A stretch of DNA of 32,167 bases from Burkholderiales bacterium (GTDB taxonomy: Bacteria > Pseudomonadota > Gammaproteobacteria > Burkholderiales > JAHFRG01): NCBI GenBank assembly GCA_035543335.1, contig DASZZH010000016.1, positions 1 to 32,167 on the forward strand. Direction: 5' to 3'. The notes under the pieces were generated by a model. That model saw nothing but the letters and a program-made list of their open reading frames with translations. It had not been told where the DNA came from and searched no databases. Positions 1-8,863 of the stretch are shown piece by piece. The position numbers and the translations under genes were made by a program. Each line of letters begins with the position of its first letter. Position 1 is the stretch's first letter.

Positions 1-241
1 TCCACGGGGCCGCGGCGTCGGCTTTCCGGGATGGGATGCGCGAAGCGAGCCGCGTCGAATAGCCGTTGCCTATTCGCAAGGCGAGCGACAAAGCAGACCG
101 CCCGGAAAGCCACGCCCCATCCGGGTTTGCACGAAAAATGCCCATCTGCTGCGTTGCGCTTCTCGGCATCGTAGTCCGGGCTACGACCTTCGTCGCGCGC
201 CTTGCATCTAAGCATTTTTCGTGTCAAACGCGGTTCCCGGA
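1..241 (-). repeat. Degraded copy of the intergenic repeat family, cut by the window edge
   Basis: Read on the minus strand, this stretch matches the inside of the repeat at 13303-13579. Shared blocks include GATGCAAGGCGCGCGACGAAG, GCGCAACG(C/A)(C/A)GCAGATG, a block reading roughly GGTCT(G/A)CTTTGTCGC, and CGCTTCGCGCATCCCAT. It also holds its own inverted repeat: positions 121-141 pair with 212-240, both ending in CACGAAAAATGC when read inward, apart from an 8-base difference. A small hairpin CGTAG/CTACG sits between them at about 170-185. A GGTTCCC at 232-238 resembles the end of the other copies. The other end would lie outside the window. It lies just downstream of the coaE stop codon. Confidence 0.7.
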
Positions 242-260
242 GAGTTTTCCAACACCCTGT

Positions 261-890
261 TTAATCCGCAGCCGCAGCGCGCGCGCGATGGGCATCCGCC
301 AACTCGAGATAATGGCGGTGCAGAGCCTCGACCCGCTCACCGAGTTCGGCCAGTCCGCCGTCATTGGCGAGCACATCGTCGCCGAGTTTCAACCGCGCCG
401 TACGCGAAAGCTGCGTTTTCATGATGGCGCGCACTTCCACCTCGCTCAAGTCGCTGCGCGCCATGGCGCGCGCAATTTGCTGCGCCTCACTGCAATCGAC
501 GACCAATACTCGTTGCACTTGCTCGCGCAAACTGCCCGTTTCGAGCAGAAGCGGCACCACCAGAATTGCATAGGGCGCATTGCGGGAAGCAAGTTGCTGC
601 AGGGCTTTGGCGCGGATCAATGGATGCAGCAGGGCTTCCAGTTTTTTTCGCGCTTGCGCATCGGCAAACACTTTGCGGCGCAGTTCGGCGCGGTTGAGAG
701 CACCATCCGATTGGAGGACTTCTTTGCCGAATTGCTCGAGGATCGCGGACAGTACCGGGCTGCCGGGTCCAGTAAGTTCATGCGCGATAACATCAGTGTC
801 GACCAGCGTCGCGCCGCGCTCGGCAAACAGGCGCGCCGCGCTGCTTTTGCCGCAGCCGATGCCGCCGGTCAAGCCCACCGTGAAAGTCAT
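261..890 (-). CDS. coaE: Dephospho-CoA kinase
   Basis: This 209-aa protein catalyses the last step of coenzyme A synthesis, ATP-dependent phosphorylation of dephospho-CoA at the 3'-hydroxyl, in the cytoplasm. The N-terminus carries a P-loop, GLTGGIGCGKS, at residues 6-16, followed by the family's DTDVIAHEL stretch at about 33-41. Length is normal for CoaE. The ATG at 888-890 is chosen because the P-loop follows at once; a longer reading frame upstream is only the shadow of pilD. The start overlaps the pilD stop by four bases (ATGA), so the genes are translationally coupled at the end of the pilB-pilC-pilD-coaE cluster, a common arrangement in beta- and gammaproteobacteria. Confidence 0.96.
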   Translation of the reverse strand: MTFTVGLTGGIGCGKSSAARLFAERGATLVDTDVIAHELTGPGSPVLSAILEQFGKEVLQSDGALNRAELRRKVFADAQARKKLEALLHPLIRAKALQQLASRNAPYAILVVPLLLETGSLREQVQRVLVVDCSEAQQIARAMARSDLSEVEVRAIMKTQLSRTARLKLGDDVLANDGGLAELGERVEALHRHYLELADAHRARAAAAD

Positions 891-1753
891 AACCGCAGTG
901 TGCTGGAATACAACTGGTTGAGGGCAGGCCCCCAGATGAGCGCGATCAACCCGGCCGCCGCAAGATAAGGCCCGAACGGAATCGGCGCGTTGCGGCTGCG
1001 GCCTTTCACGGCCATCAGCAGAATGCCGACTACCGCACCAACGAAAGATGAGAGCAGAATCACCAGCGGCAGCATCTGCCAGCCGAACCAGGCGCCGATG
1101 GCGGCGAGCAGTTTGAAATCGCCGTAGCCCATGCCTTCCTTGCCGGTGGCGAATTTGAACAGCCAGTATACCGCCCACAACACCAGATAGCCGGCAACCG
1201 CGCCGATGATCGCCGATTGCAGATTGGCAAACACTCCGCTCAGATTGAGCAGTAGGCCCGCCCACAGCAGGGGAAGCGTGATGTCGTCGGGCAGCAGTTG
1301 CGTATCGAGATCGATGAAAGTGAGCGCAATCATGCACCAGGCGAAAACCAGCGCGGCAAGAGCGGCCGGGCTGAAACCGAAATGCCAGGCAATGCCGGCG
1401 CTCACCAGGCCGGTGAGTGCTTCGACCAAGGGATAGCGGCTGGCGATGGGGGCGTGGCAGCCGGAGCATTTGCCGCGCAGCCAGAGGTAGCTCAGGACCG
1501 GGATGTTCTCCAGGGCGGTGATGGGCTTGCCGCAAGCCGGACAGGCGGAGCGCGGCACAATCAAATTGAAGCGCGGCGCGGGAGCGGGCGTCTCGCCTTC
1601 CAATTCCGCGCATTGCATCTGCCATTTCTGCTCCAGCATTTTCGGCAGACGGTGGATGACGACATTGAGAAAACTGCCCATCATCAAGCCCAACACCAGG
1701 CAGGCGATGACCAACGCCAAGGGCGATGTTTGCAAGAGATGGAAAAACGCCAT
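887..1753 (-). CDS. pilD: Type IV prepilin peptidase / N-methyltransferase
   Basis: This 288-aa inner-membrane aspartyl protease cleaves the leader from type IV prepilins and related pseudopilins and N-methylates the new N-terminus. Two CxxC pairs (C71/C74 and C96/C99) form the cytoplasmic zinc-binding loop of the N-terminal methylase domain. The catalytic aspartates are visible in FIDLDTQLLPD (about 147-156) and GYGDFK (209-214). Several hydrophobic membrane helices surround them. Length is typical. It lies 145 bp downstream of pilC and overlaps coaE by four bases. No clear Shine-Dalgarno sequence precedes the ATG. Confidence 0.96.
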   Translation of the reverse strand: MAFFHLLQTSPLALVIACLVLGLMMGSFLNVVIHRLPKMLEQKWQMQCAELEGETPAPAPRFNLIVPRSACPACGKPITALENIPVLSYLWLRGKCSGCHAPIASRYPLVEALTGLVSAGIAWHFGFSPAALAALVFAWCMIALTFIDLDTQLLPDDITLPLLWAGLLLNLSGVFANLQSAIIGAVAGYLVLWAVYWLFKFATGKEGMGYGDFKLLAAIGAWFGWQMLPLVILLSSFVGAVVGILLMAVKGRSRNAPIPFGPYLAAAGLIALIWGPALNQLYSSTLRL

Positions 1754-1898
1754 GATTGATTCAGCGGTACGTTAGGGGAGGTTGCAACTTTAGCGGGTAT
1801 CGGCTGCCGCATGCTGCACAGCCGCGGCGGCGGTTTACACCAACCGCTGTTTTCGGGCCCGGGCTGTTCGTTTTGCGGCCGGAAAGGCTTTATTCCTT

Positions 1899-3125
1899 TT
1901 ACACCGCCTGGCCCATCTTGAAGATCGGCAGATACATGGCGATCACCAGGCCGCCGATCAGCGTGCCCAGTACCACCATGATCACCGGCTCCATCAGGCT
2001 GGAGAGCGCATCCACTGCGTCGTCGACATCGCCTTCGAAGAAGTCCGCCACCTTGCCGAGCATGCTGTCGAGGGAGCCGGATTCTTCGCCGATGGCCACC
2101 ATCTGCAGCACCATGTTGGGGAACACCCGGCTGTTTTGCATCGCCACGGTAAGACTGGTGCCGGTGGTGACTTCGCTTTGGATCTGCTTGGTCGCCTCGT
2201 AGTAGACAAAGTTGCCGGCAGCGCCCGCCACGGAGTCCAGCGCTTCCACCAGCGGCACGCCGGCGGCAAACATGGTGGAAAGCGTGCGGGTCCAGCGGGC
2301 AATGGTGGCTTTTTGGATCAGTGGTCCGAATACTGGCAGTTTCAGCATCAGGCGGTCCATGAAGGCCTGCATTTTCTCGGAGCGCTTCCAGGTGTAGAAA
2401 AAGAACCACAGGCCAAAGCCGATTCCGCCAAATATCGCGTACCAGTATTTGACGAAAAAGTCCGAAATCGCCATCACCACAAGTGTTGGCGTGGGAAGGT
2501 CTGCGCCGAAACCGGAAAAGAGATCCTTGAATGCCGGGATGACAAAGATCATGATCACCGCGGTGATGATGAACGCCACCACCACAATCGATATCGGGTA
2601 AAACAGCGCCGATTTTATTTTGCTCTTGATGGCAAGAATTTTTTCCTTGTAGGTGGCCAGGCGATCCAGCAGGGTGTCGAGAATACCGGCCGCTTCGCCC
2701 GCGCCCACCAGGTTGCAAAACAAGCTGTCGAAGTACAACGGATATTTCCTGAACGCCTGGCTCAGGCTGCTGCCGGTTTCCACGTCGGTCTTGATGTCGA
2801 GCAGGAGTTTGGACACCGCCGGGTTGCTGTTTCCCTTGCCGACGATATCGAAGGCCTGCAGCAGCGGGACCCCCGATTTCATCATAGTTGCCAGTTGTCG
2901 CGTGAATAGAGTGATGTCTTTGTCTCTAACTTTGCCGCGGCCAAGGCGCTGCCTCTTGACTTTGGTGACTTGAACGCCCTGGCGCCGTAGCGAAGCCCGG
3001 ACCACGGCTTCGCCGCCGGCCTTCATCTGACCGGAGATGGTTTTGCCTGACTTGTCCTTGCCTTCCCAGGCAAACAGTAATTCCTTGACGTCTTTTTTTG
3101 CCGCTGCGGTTGCTGCGGTTGCCAT
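1899..3125 (-). CDS. pilC: Type IV pilus inner-membrane platform protein PilC
   Basis: This 408-aa polytopic protein is the inner-membrane platform on which the PilB motor acts during pilus assembly. It has the two tandem GspF/T2SSF domains of the family, about residues 75-200 and 275-400, each with membrane helices. A recognisable motif is GVPLLQAFDIV in the first domain, and GVPLVEALDSV is its counterpart in the second. The start is supported by GGAG seven bases upstream of the ATG (AAGGAGACACACATG). Length matches PilC of about 400-410 aa. Together with pilB and pilD it forms the core pilus assembly operon. Confidence 0.96.
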   Translation of the reverse strand: MATAATAAAKKDVKELLFAWEGKDKSGKTISGQMKAGGEAVVRASLRRQGVQVTKVKRQRLGRGKVRDKDITLFTRQLATMMKSGVPLLQAFDIVGKGNSNPAVSKLLLDIKTDVETGSSLSQAFRKYPLYFDSLFCNLVGAGEAAGILDTLLDRLATYKEKILAIKSKIKSALFYPISIVVVAFIITAVIMIFVIPAFKDLFSGFGADLPTPTLVVMAISDFFVKYWYAIFGGIGFGLWFFFYTWKRSEKMQAFMDRLMLKLPVFGPLIQKATIARWTRTLSTMFAAGVPLVEALDSVAGAAGNFVYYEATKQIQSEVTTGTSLTVAMQNSRVFPNMVLQMVAIGEESGSLDSMLGKVADFFEGDVDDAVDALSSLMEPVIMVVLGTLIGGLVIAMYLPIFKMGQAV

Positions 3126-3170
3126 GTGTGTCTCCTTAGTTACTGCTGACGGTTTTGCTTCAAGCCCGGC

Positions 3171-5003
3171 TTATTTTATACATACCGCCCGCACTTGGTG
3201 CATGTCAGTGAGCCCATGCAGTACCTTTTCGATTCCGTCCTGTTTCAGTGTGCGCATGCCTTCGGAAAGGGCGGTCACCAGTATTTCCGCGACACGCGCA
3301 TGTTCCTGGATATTTTTCTTAAGCATATCGGTGCCGACGAGAAGCTCATGCAGGCCGATCCGTCCGCGGTAGCCGGTGCCACTGCAATTATCGCAGCCTA
3401 CCGGCTCGTAAAGCGTGAACTGGCCTTTGTTGTCGGCAAACTGTTTCACCCATTCGCCATGGATTTCCTTGATTGCCGCGTTCGGGTCTTTTTGCCAAAC
3501 CGGGGTATTTTTGAGTTCCTCACAATATTCCATCAGAAGCAGCTTGGTTTCATCCGCGGTGGCAACGTGCGCTTTCTTGCAGCTGGAGCAGATCTGCTTG
3601 GCCAGGCGCTGCGCCAGCACTCCCAGCAGCGCGTCGGCGAAGTTGAACGGGTCCATGCCCATGTCCAGCAGCCGGACGATGGACTCCGGCGCGCTGTTGG
3701 TGTGCAAGGTGGCAAACACCAGGTGGCCGGTTAACGACGCCTCGATGCCGATGGAGACAGTTTCCTTGTCGCGCATCTCGCCGACCATGATCACATCCGG
3801 ATCACAACGCAGGAACGCGCGCATGGCTGTGGCGAAATTAAGCCCTGCCTTGGGATTCATTTGCACCTGGCGCAGGCCTTCCTGGGTGATTTCCACCGGG
3901 TCTTCCGCGGTCCAGATCTTGGTTTCCGGGGTGTTGAGATAGCTCAGCACCGAGTGCAGCGTGGTGGTCTTGCCGGAACCGGTCGGGCCGCACACTAAAA
4001 AAAAGCCGTAGGGCTTGCTGACGATTTCTTTGAGCGTTTTCAGATTGCGCGCATTCAAGCCCAGGTTATCAATCGGAATCGGCTTGCCGGCGGAAAGTAT
4101 CCGCATCACTACATCTTCCATTCCGCCCTGGGTCGGACAGGTGGCGACCCGCAACTCGACATCCAGAGGACCAAATTTCTTGAACTTGATCTTGCCGTCC
4201 TGTGGCTTGCGCTTTTCCGAGATGTCCAGGTCGCACATGATTTTGATTCGCGCGATCAGCGCCTGGCGGTAATTCGACGGGACTTCAATATAGGGTAGCA
4301 ACGACCCGTCCTTGCGGAAACGGATCTTGGTTTTCTGCTTGCCCGGACGGGGCTCGATGTGAATGTCGGACGCGCCCTGGTTGTAGGCATCAACGACGAT
4401 TTTGTTGACGAGCTTGACCAGTTCGTTGTCCGCCGCTGCGGAGACATCGTCGCCGACGCCTTCCTCCGCGACTTCCTCATCGAGATTGCCCAGCAGATCG
4501 CCGATGGAGCCGGAATCTTGGGCGACCAGTTTGTCGATGTTGGCCTCGGCAGACTCAACGGCTTTGTTAATAAGCGGGCCGAGCTTGTCATCCTCGACCG
4601 CGACGGGTTCCACCGTCAACCCGGTCTTGAACTTGATTTCATCCAGCACCGCCAGGTTGGTGGGATCGGAAAGCCCGACAAACAGCCGGTTGCCGCGCTT
4701 GAATAAGGGCAACGCCCGCCCGCCGCGCATTATTTTTTCGTCGAGCACGCCCTTGGGAAAATGTCCGGAATCGATGGCGTTGAGATCGAGCTGCGGGTAG
4801 CCGAAGGTTTGCGAGACGAACTCGCAAACTTCAACTGCCCTGATTTTGTTGGTTTGTATCAGTTGCTCCACAAAGCCGATGCCGGAACTGGCGGCTTTGG
4901 CCTGGATGGCTTCGGCGTCAACCGGCAGCAGGCGGCCCTTTTGCACCAGGGTGCGCGCCAGACTGCTCAGGCTGCTCAGGCTGCTTTGTATGGTGGCGAC
5001 CAT
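3171..5003 (-). CDS. pilB: Type IV pilus assembly ATPase PilB
   Basis: This 610-aa cytoplasmic hexameric ATPase powers pilus extension. Domains in order are an N-terminal GspE/MshEN-like domain (about 20-160), a linker rich in acidic residues (165-195), and the secretion ATPase core. The core has Walker A GPTGSGKTT at 339-347, an Asp-box region at about 365-372, and Walker B DVIMVGEMRD at 403-412. A zinc-binding tetracysteine is present (C472, C475, C537, C540). It is somewhat longer than the usual 560-570 aa, partly because of about 60 residues between the cysteine pairs. The ATG at 5001-5003 is chosen over an in-frame start at 5096 because GGAG lies just upstream and the upstream residues look non-coding. 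Confidence 0.95.
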   Translation of the reverse strand: MVATIQSSLSSLSSLARTLVQKGRLLPVDAEAIQAKAASSGIGFVEQLIQTNKIRAVEVCEFVSQTFGYPQLDLNAIDSGHFPKGVLDEKIMRGGRALPLFKRGNRLFVGLSDPTNLAVLDEIKFKTGLTVEPVAVEDDKLGPLINKAVESAEANIDKLVAQDSGSIGDLLGNLDEEVAEEGVGDDVSAAADNELVKLVNKIVVDAYNQGASDIHIEPRPGKQKTKIRFRKDGSLLPYIEVPSNYRQALIARIKIMCDLDISEKRKPQDGKIKFKKFGPLDVELRVATCPTQGGMEDVVMRILSAGKPIPIDNLGLNARNLKTLKEIVSKPYGFFLVCGPTGSGKTTTLHSVLSYLNTPETKIWTAEDPVEITQEGLRQVQMNPKAGLNFATAMRAFLRCDPDVIMVGEMRDKETVSIGIEASLTGHLVFATLHTNSAPESIVRLLDMGMDPFNFADALLGVLAQRLAKQICSSCKKAHVATADETKLLLMEYCEELKNTPVWQKDPNAAIKEIHGEWVKQFADNKGQFTLYEPVGCDNCSGTGYRGRIGLHELLVGTDMLKKNIQEHARVAEILVTALSEGMRTLKQDGIEKVLHGLTDMHQVRAVCIK

Positions 5004-5099
5004 TTTTGCTCCGGTTTTGTGAAAAAAATCACAAAAAACAAATAGAAATAATGCACTTGTCAATGTGCTTTGTAAAGACGGGCGCCCCGGCCGCAAGGG

Positions 5100-6374
5100 C
5101 TATTGCGGCTCGATGACCTGCTGGGGGTAAAAGCGCACTACTTTTACCACCCGATCCTGGGTTTGCACGATTTCCACCGGGTAGCCGGCGATTTTCAGGC
5201 TGGTGCCGGTTTCGGGAATGTCACGGAAATGCTCGAGGATCAGGCCGTTCAGGGTTTTCGGCCCGTCCAGCGGCAATTTCAGTCCAAGCTTGCGGTTGAG
5301 GTCGCGCAGCAGACTGCCGCCTTCGACCAGGAAACTGCCGTCTTGCTGCTCGTGCAGCATCAGACTTTTCGCCGGCGAATGCGTGGTGAATTCGCCGACG
5401 ATTTCCTCAACTATGTCTTCGATGGTGACCAGCCCCATCAGCTCACCGTATTCGTCCACCACCAAGCCCAGGCGGTCCTGGTTTTCCTGGAACAGCTGCA
5501 ATTGCGAAAACAAGGGTGTACCGGCCGGAATGAAATAGGCTTCGCGCAACATCCCGCGCAGGTTCTCAGCGTTGAACTGCTGCTCGAGGCCCAAATTGAG
5601 CGCTTTGCGCACGTGGAGAATGCCGACGATGTTGTCCAATTGACTCTGGTACACCGGCAGCCGGGTGTGATAGCAGGTGGCAAGCTGGCGGCGTATCACC
5701 TCTTGCGGCGCTTCGATGTCGACGGCCTCAATGTGGTTGCGCGGCGTCATCACGTCGTTCACCGTGATGTTTTCCAGCTCTAACAGGTTCAACAGGATGC
5801 TTTGGTGTTTTTGCGGAATGAAATGGCTTGCTTCCAGCACCAGCGTGCGCAGTTCTTCAAGGCTGAGTTTGTGCGCCTCCACGGCGGGTTTGAATCGCAG
5901 CAGCCAAAGCAAGGCTTTGGCGAAAAGGTTAACGATCCACACCGCGGGGTAAGACAGCTTGAGCAGCGGCGTGAGCAGATAGCTTGCCGGGAGGGCGATG
6001 CGCTCGGGCTGGGAGGCGCCGATGATTTTCGGCGTGATTTCGCTGAACACCAGCAGCATGAAGGTGATGCACACGGTGCTCAAGCCCAGCACGATTTCCT
6101 TATCACCAAAAAGCTGCACGGCGATAATGGTGCTCAAGGTGGTGGCCGCGGCGTTGAGCAAGGTGTTGCCGAGCAGAATCACGCCGAGCAGCTTGTCGGT
6201 TTGCGCGAGCAGCTGCGAGGTGAGCTTGGCGCCGCGGCTGCCGACTTGCACCAGGTGCCTCAACCGGTAGCGGTTGAGCGCCATCATGCTGGTTTCGGAG
6301 ATGGAGAAAAACGCGGAGATAATAAGGAGCAAGCCGAGCGCAGCAAATAATACGCTTATGGGAATTTCATCCAA
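5100..6374 (-). CDS. CNNM/CBS-domain membrane protein, CorB (YfjD)/HlyC-CorC family
   Basis: This 424-aa inner-membrane protein belongs to the family often called hemolysin-like or CorB/CorC, implicated in magnesium and cobalt homeostasis. The N-terminal CNNM (DUF21) domain has about four hydrophobic helices in residues 1-180. A CBS pair spans about 200-330, including the motifs VNDVMTPRNHIEAVD and VVDEYGELMGLVTIEDIVEEIVG (quoted in part), followed by a C-terminal CorC_HlyC domain to the end. The start appears to be TTG at 6374, because an in-frame stop lies three codons upstream and no ATG intervenes. A corB-like gene, ypjD and ffh are neighbours in E. coli too, so the order is conserved. 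Confidence 0.9.
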   Translation of the reverse strand: MDEIPISVLFAALGLLLIISAFFSISETSMMALNRYRLRHLVQVGSRGAKLTSQLLAQTDKLLGVILLGNTLLNAAATTLSTIIAVQLFGDKEIVLGLSTVCITFMLLVFSEITPKIIGASQPERIALPASYLLTPLLKLSYPAVWIVNLFAKALLWLLRFKPAVEAHKLSLEELRTLVLEASHFIPQKHQSILLNLLELENITVNDVMTPRNHIEAVDIEAPQEVIRRQLATCYHTRLPVYQSQLDNIVGILHVRKALNLGLEQQFNAENLRGMLREAYFIPAGTPLFSQLQLFQENQDRLGLVVDEYGELMGLVTIEDIVEEIVGEFTTHSPAKSLMLHEQQDGSFLVEGGSLLRDLNRKLGLKLPLDGPKTLNGLILEHFRDIPETGTSLKIAGYPVEIVQTQDRVVKVVRFYPQQVIEPQ

Positions 6375-6456
6375 AGGGATTTAACGATCGAGTAAGGAGA
6401 CGAATTGAGTATCAGTTGCGCGCTTGCTTCTTGTCAAGCCGTACCGCACGGGAACA

Positions 6457-7284
6457 TCAGCGGTGCAGAATTACTTCCAGCACAAACTTGCTGCCGATAT
6501 AGGCCAGGATCAGCGCGATAAAGCCGGCAAGCGTCCAGTGCGCGGCGGTGCGCCCGCGCCAGCCGTAGATTTTCCTGCCGCCCAAAAGCGCAGCGAAAAT
6601 TCCCCAGGAAATGAAGGCGAATAGTGTCTTGTGCGTAAACGGCGCCGGCTTATGAAAGAGCTCTTCCGAAAACAGGATGCCGCTGATCAGCACCAGCGTC
6701 AAAAGGACGAACCCCACATTGATGATGCGGAAGAGCAGCGTCTCCATGGTGAGAAGCGGCGGCAGGCTGTTGAGCATAGCCGGCAAGGCGCCGAGATGCA
6801 GACGGCGTTCCACCAGCATCATCAGCACCGCGTGCAATGCGGCGATGGTAAGCAGGCCGTAGGCGAGCATGGACAGCAGGAAATGCACACGGAATGCCGG
6901 AAGCCCGGTGTTGGAAAGCATGTGTGTCGTGGGCAGGAGTAAGGGGGCGAGCACACACGCCGCGGCCAGGGGCAACACCAGCGCCTGCAGGCCTTCGAAG
7001 TTGTAAAAGAAGCTCACCAGCCAGTACAGCAGCACCGCCAGCCATAATATTGCAGACAGCGCATTGCCCACGCCGAGGTTCACGCCGGCGCCGGTGAAAG
7101 TGGAGTGATGGAGCAGCGCGCTGTGCAGAACAAATGGCACGAGAATCGCGAATCTTTCCCATTGCATCGGCGCGGCAACGCCGCCGGATTCGGGCGCGGC
7201 GAGCTGCCAGCGTGTGCGCCAGAAATGAAAACCCAGCAGGGCGTAAAGCAGGGCGATAATCAGATAAGGTAAAATGGCCGGCAT
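6457..7284 (-). CDS. ypjD: YpjD/CcsA-like inner-membrane protein (cytochrome c assembly family)
   Basis: The protein is 275 aa and hydrophobic almost throughout, with about eight predicted membrane helices. It has the shape of the CcsA/CcmC-type cytochrome c assembly superfamily. Histidines in membrane-facing segments (HSALLHHST near residue 54, and PFTHKTLFAFISWGIF near 220) could be heme ligands as in that superfamily. The YpjD branch has no firmly assigned function. It lies divergent from ffh with a 75-bp gap, and upstream of the CorB-like gene on the same strand. The gene name is by family resemblance and synteny. Confidence 0.85.
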   Translation of the reverse strand: MPAILPYLIIALLYALLGFHFWRTRWQLAAPESGGVAAPMQWERFAILVPFVLHSALLHHSTFTGAGVNLGVGNALSAILWLAVLLYWLVSFFYNFEGLQALVLPLAAACVLAPLLLPTTHMLSNTGLPAFRVHFLLSMLAYGLLTIAALHAVLMMLVERRLHLGALPAMLNSLPPLLTMETLLFRIINVGFVLLTLVLISGILFSEELFHKPAPFTHKTLFAFISWGIFAALLGGRKIYGWRGRTAAHWTLAGFIALILAYIGSKFVLEVILHR

Positions 7285-7359
7285 GTACTGAAAAGATTGG
7301 TGTTTCTTTTTCCAGTCTACACCAACTGAATCTCCAAGGCATTAATCGGCGCCAACACC

Positions 7360-8706
7360 ATGCTCGACAATCTTGCGCAACGGCTTTCCGGCGTCATCAA
7401 GACCCTGCGCGGTCAGGCGCGGCTTACCGAAACCAATATTCAGGATGCGCTGCGCGAAGTGCGCATGGCACTGTTGGAAGCCGATGTGGCGCTGCCGGTG
7501 GTGAAGGAATTCATCAACCGCATAAAAGAAAAGGCACTCGGCCAGGAAGTGTTGGGAAGCCTCACACCCGGCCAAGCTGCGATCGGTGTGGTGCATCATG
7601 AGCTTGCCCAGCTCATGGGGAGTTCCCATGTCGGGCTTGATCTCGCCACCGCGCCGCCCGCGGTGATTCTGCTCGCGGGCCTGCAGGGCGTGGGCAAGAC
7701 CACCACTGCCAGCAAGCTCGCTCGGATTCTCCAGGCGCAAAAGAAAAAAGTGCTGCTCGCGAGCTGCGACGTGTACCGCCCGGCGGCGGTTGAGCAGTTG
7801 CGCACGCTGGCAAAGCAACTCAATGTGGATTTCTTCCCGGTCGAGGCGGGAAGCAGGCCGGTCATGATCGCGCAAAACGCGCTCGATTTTGCGCGCAAGC
7901 ATTTTCATGACGTGCTGCTCGTCGACACCGCGGGCCGCCTCGCTATTGATGAGACCATGATGCGCGAAATCGGCGAACTGCATGCCATGCTCAGGCCGAT
8001 TGAAACCCTGTTCGTGGTGGACGCGATGCAGGGACAGGACGCAGTGAATACCGCCAAGGCGTTCAACGACGCACTGCCGCTCACGGGCGTAGTGCTTTCC
8101 AAACTCGACGGCGATGCGCGCGGCGGCGCGGCGCTGTCGGTGCGCTTTGTCACCGGCAAACCCATCAAGTTTGCCGGCGTCAGCGAAAAGCTGGACGGAT
8201 TGGAACCCTTCCATCCCGAGCGCATGGCTTCGCGCATTCTCGGCATGGGCGATGTGCTCTCGCTCATCGAGGAAGTGCAGCGCGGAGTGGATCAGGAAGA
8301 AGCGAAAAAACTTGCGCAGAAAGTCAAGCAGGGCAAGGGTTTTGACTTGGAAGACTTCAAGGCGCAAATCCAACAGATGCGGAAAATGGGGGGGTTAGCC
8401 AAGCTCGTCGACAAACTGCCCGGGGAAATGGGGCAAATGGCGCAAAACGCGCAGATGGATGAAAAAACGATTCGCCGCGTCGAGGGCATCATCAATTCCA
8501 TGACCCCGCAAGAGCGGGCCAAACCGGAAATCCTCAAGGCCTCGCGCAAACGACGCATTGCCGCCGGCGCCGGGGTGACAGTGCAGGAAGTAAATCGCCT
8601 GCTCAACCAGTTCGAGCAAGTGCAGAAGATGATGAAAATGATGTCAAAGGGCGGGATGGGAAAGATGATGAGGGGCATGAAAGGCATGTTTCCGGGCATG
8701 CGTTAG
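7360..8706 (+). CDS. ffh: Signal recognition particle protein (SRP54 homologue)
   Basis: This 448-aa SRP GTPase binds 4.5S RNA and signal sequences of inner-membrane proteins and delivers ribosomes to FtsY. An N domain at about 1-95 precedes the G domain with P-loop GLQGVGKT at 107-114, DTAGR at about 189-193, and the TKLDGDAR-type box (here SKLDGDARGG) near 247. A C-terminal methionine-rich M domain runs from about 325, ending in repeated GM/MM motifs (GMGKMMRGMKGMFPGM). Length and start are standard. In many bacteria ffh directly precedes rpsP; here a methyltransferase gene on the other strand intervenes. Confidence 0.98.
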   Translation: MLDNLAQRLSGVIKTLRGQARLTETNIQDALREVRMALLEADVALPVVKEFINRIKEKALGQEVLGSLTPGQAAIGVVHHELAQLMGSSHVGLDLATAPPAVILLAGLQGVGKTTTASKLARILQAQKKKVLLASCDVYRPAAVEQLRTLAKQLNVDFFPVEAGSRPVMIAQNALDFARKHFHDVLLVDTAGRLAIDETMMREIGELHAMLRPIETLFVVDAMQGQDAVNTAKAFNDALPLTGVVLSKLDGDARGGAALSVRFVTGKPIKFAGVSEKLDGLEPFHPERMASRILGMGDVLSLIEEVQRGVDQEEAKKLAQKVKQGKGFDLEDFKAQIQQMRKMGGLAKLVDKLPGEMGQMAQNAQMDEKTIRRVEGIINSMTPQERAKPEILKASRKRRIAAGAGVTVQEVNRLLNQFEQVQKMMKMMSKGGMGKMMRGMKGMFPGMR

Positions 8707-8716
8707 AGATGCCGGG

Positions 8717-8735
8717 ACTGGCCCGGCGGGCCAGT
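8717..8735 (+). terminator. Hairpin just after ffh
   Basis: A perfect 8-bp stem, ACTGGCCC/GGGCCAGT, with a three-base loop, starts 10 bases after the ffh stop codon. No T tract follows it, so it may be an RNA 3'-end stabiliser rather than a complete intrinsic terminator. Confidence 0.5.
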
Positions 8736-8834
8736 GAGAAAGGCAAATTGTTTCTATCTCAACCGGGATTTGCCTGCCAAACCTCAGCGGCGCAAAAAGG
8801 GGGCAATCAAGAGCAGATTTTACCTTCCTAAACA

Positions 8835-8863
8835 GCCGCCCTTTTATTCGGCGGCGTGTTTTT
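8835..8863 (+). terminator. Probable intrinsic terminator for ffh
   Basis: The stem GCCGCC/GGCGGC (8835-8840 and 8850-8855) encloses a nine-base loop and is followed by GTGTTTTT. It points in the ffh direction. It also overlaps the probable original 3' end of the convergent methyltransferase gene. Confidence 0.5.

Noticed and set aside
66..968. A 300-codon open frame on the plus strand over coaE
   Set aside because: It is antisense to coaE, whose P-loop and length are clear; its amino acid content is a mirror of the real gene.
1684..2718. A 344-codon minus-strand frame between pilD and pilC
   Set aside because: It overlaps pilC in another frame and has no family motifs; the pilC product is unmistakable.
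7342..8373. A 343-codon minus-strand frame
   Set aside because: It is antisense to ffh, which has complete SRP GTPase motifs.
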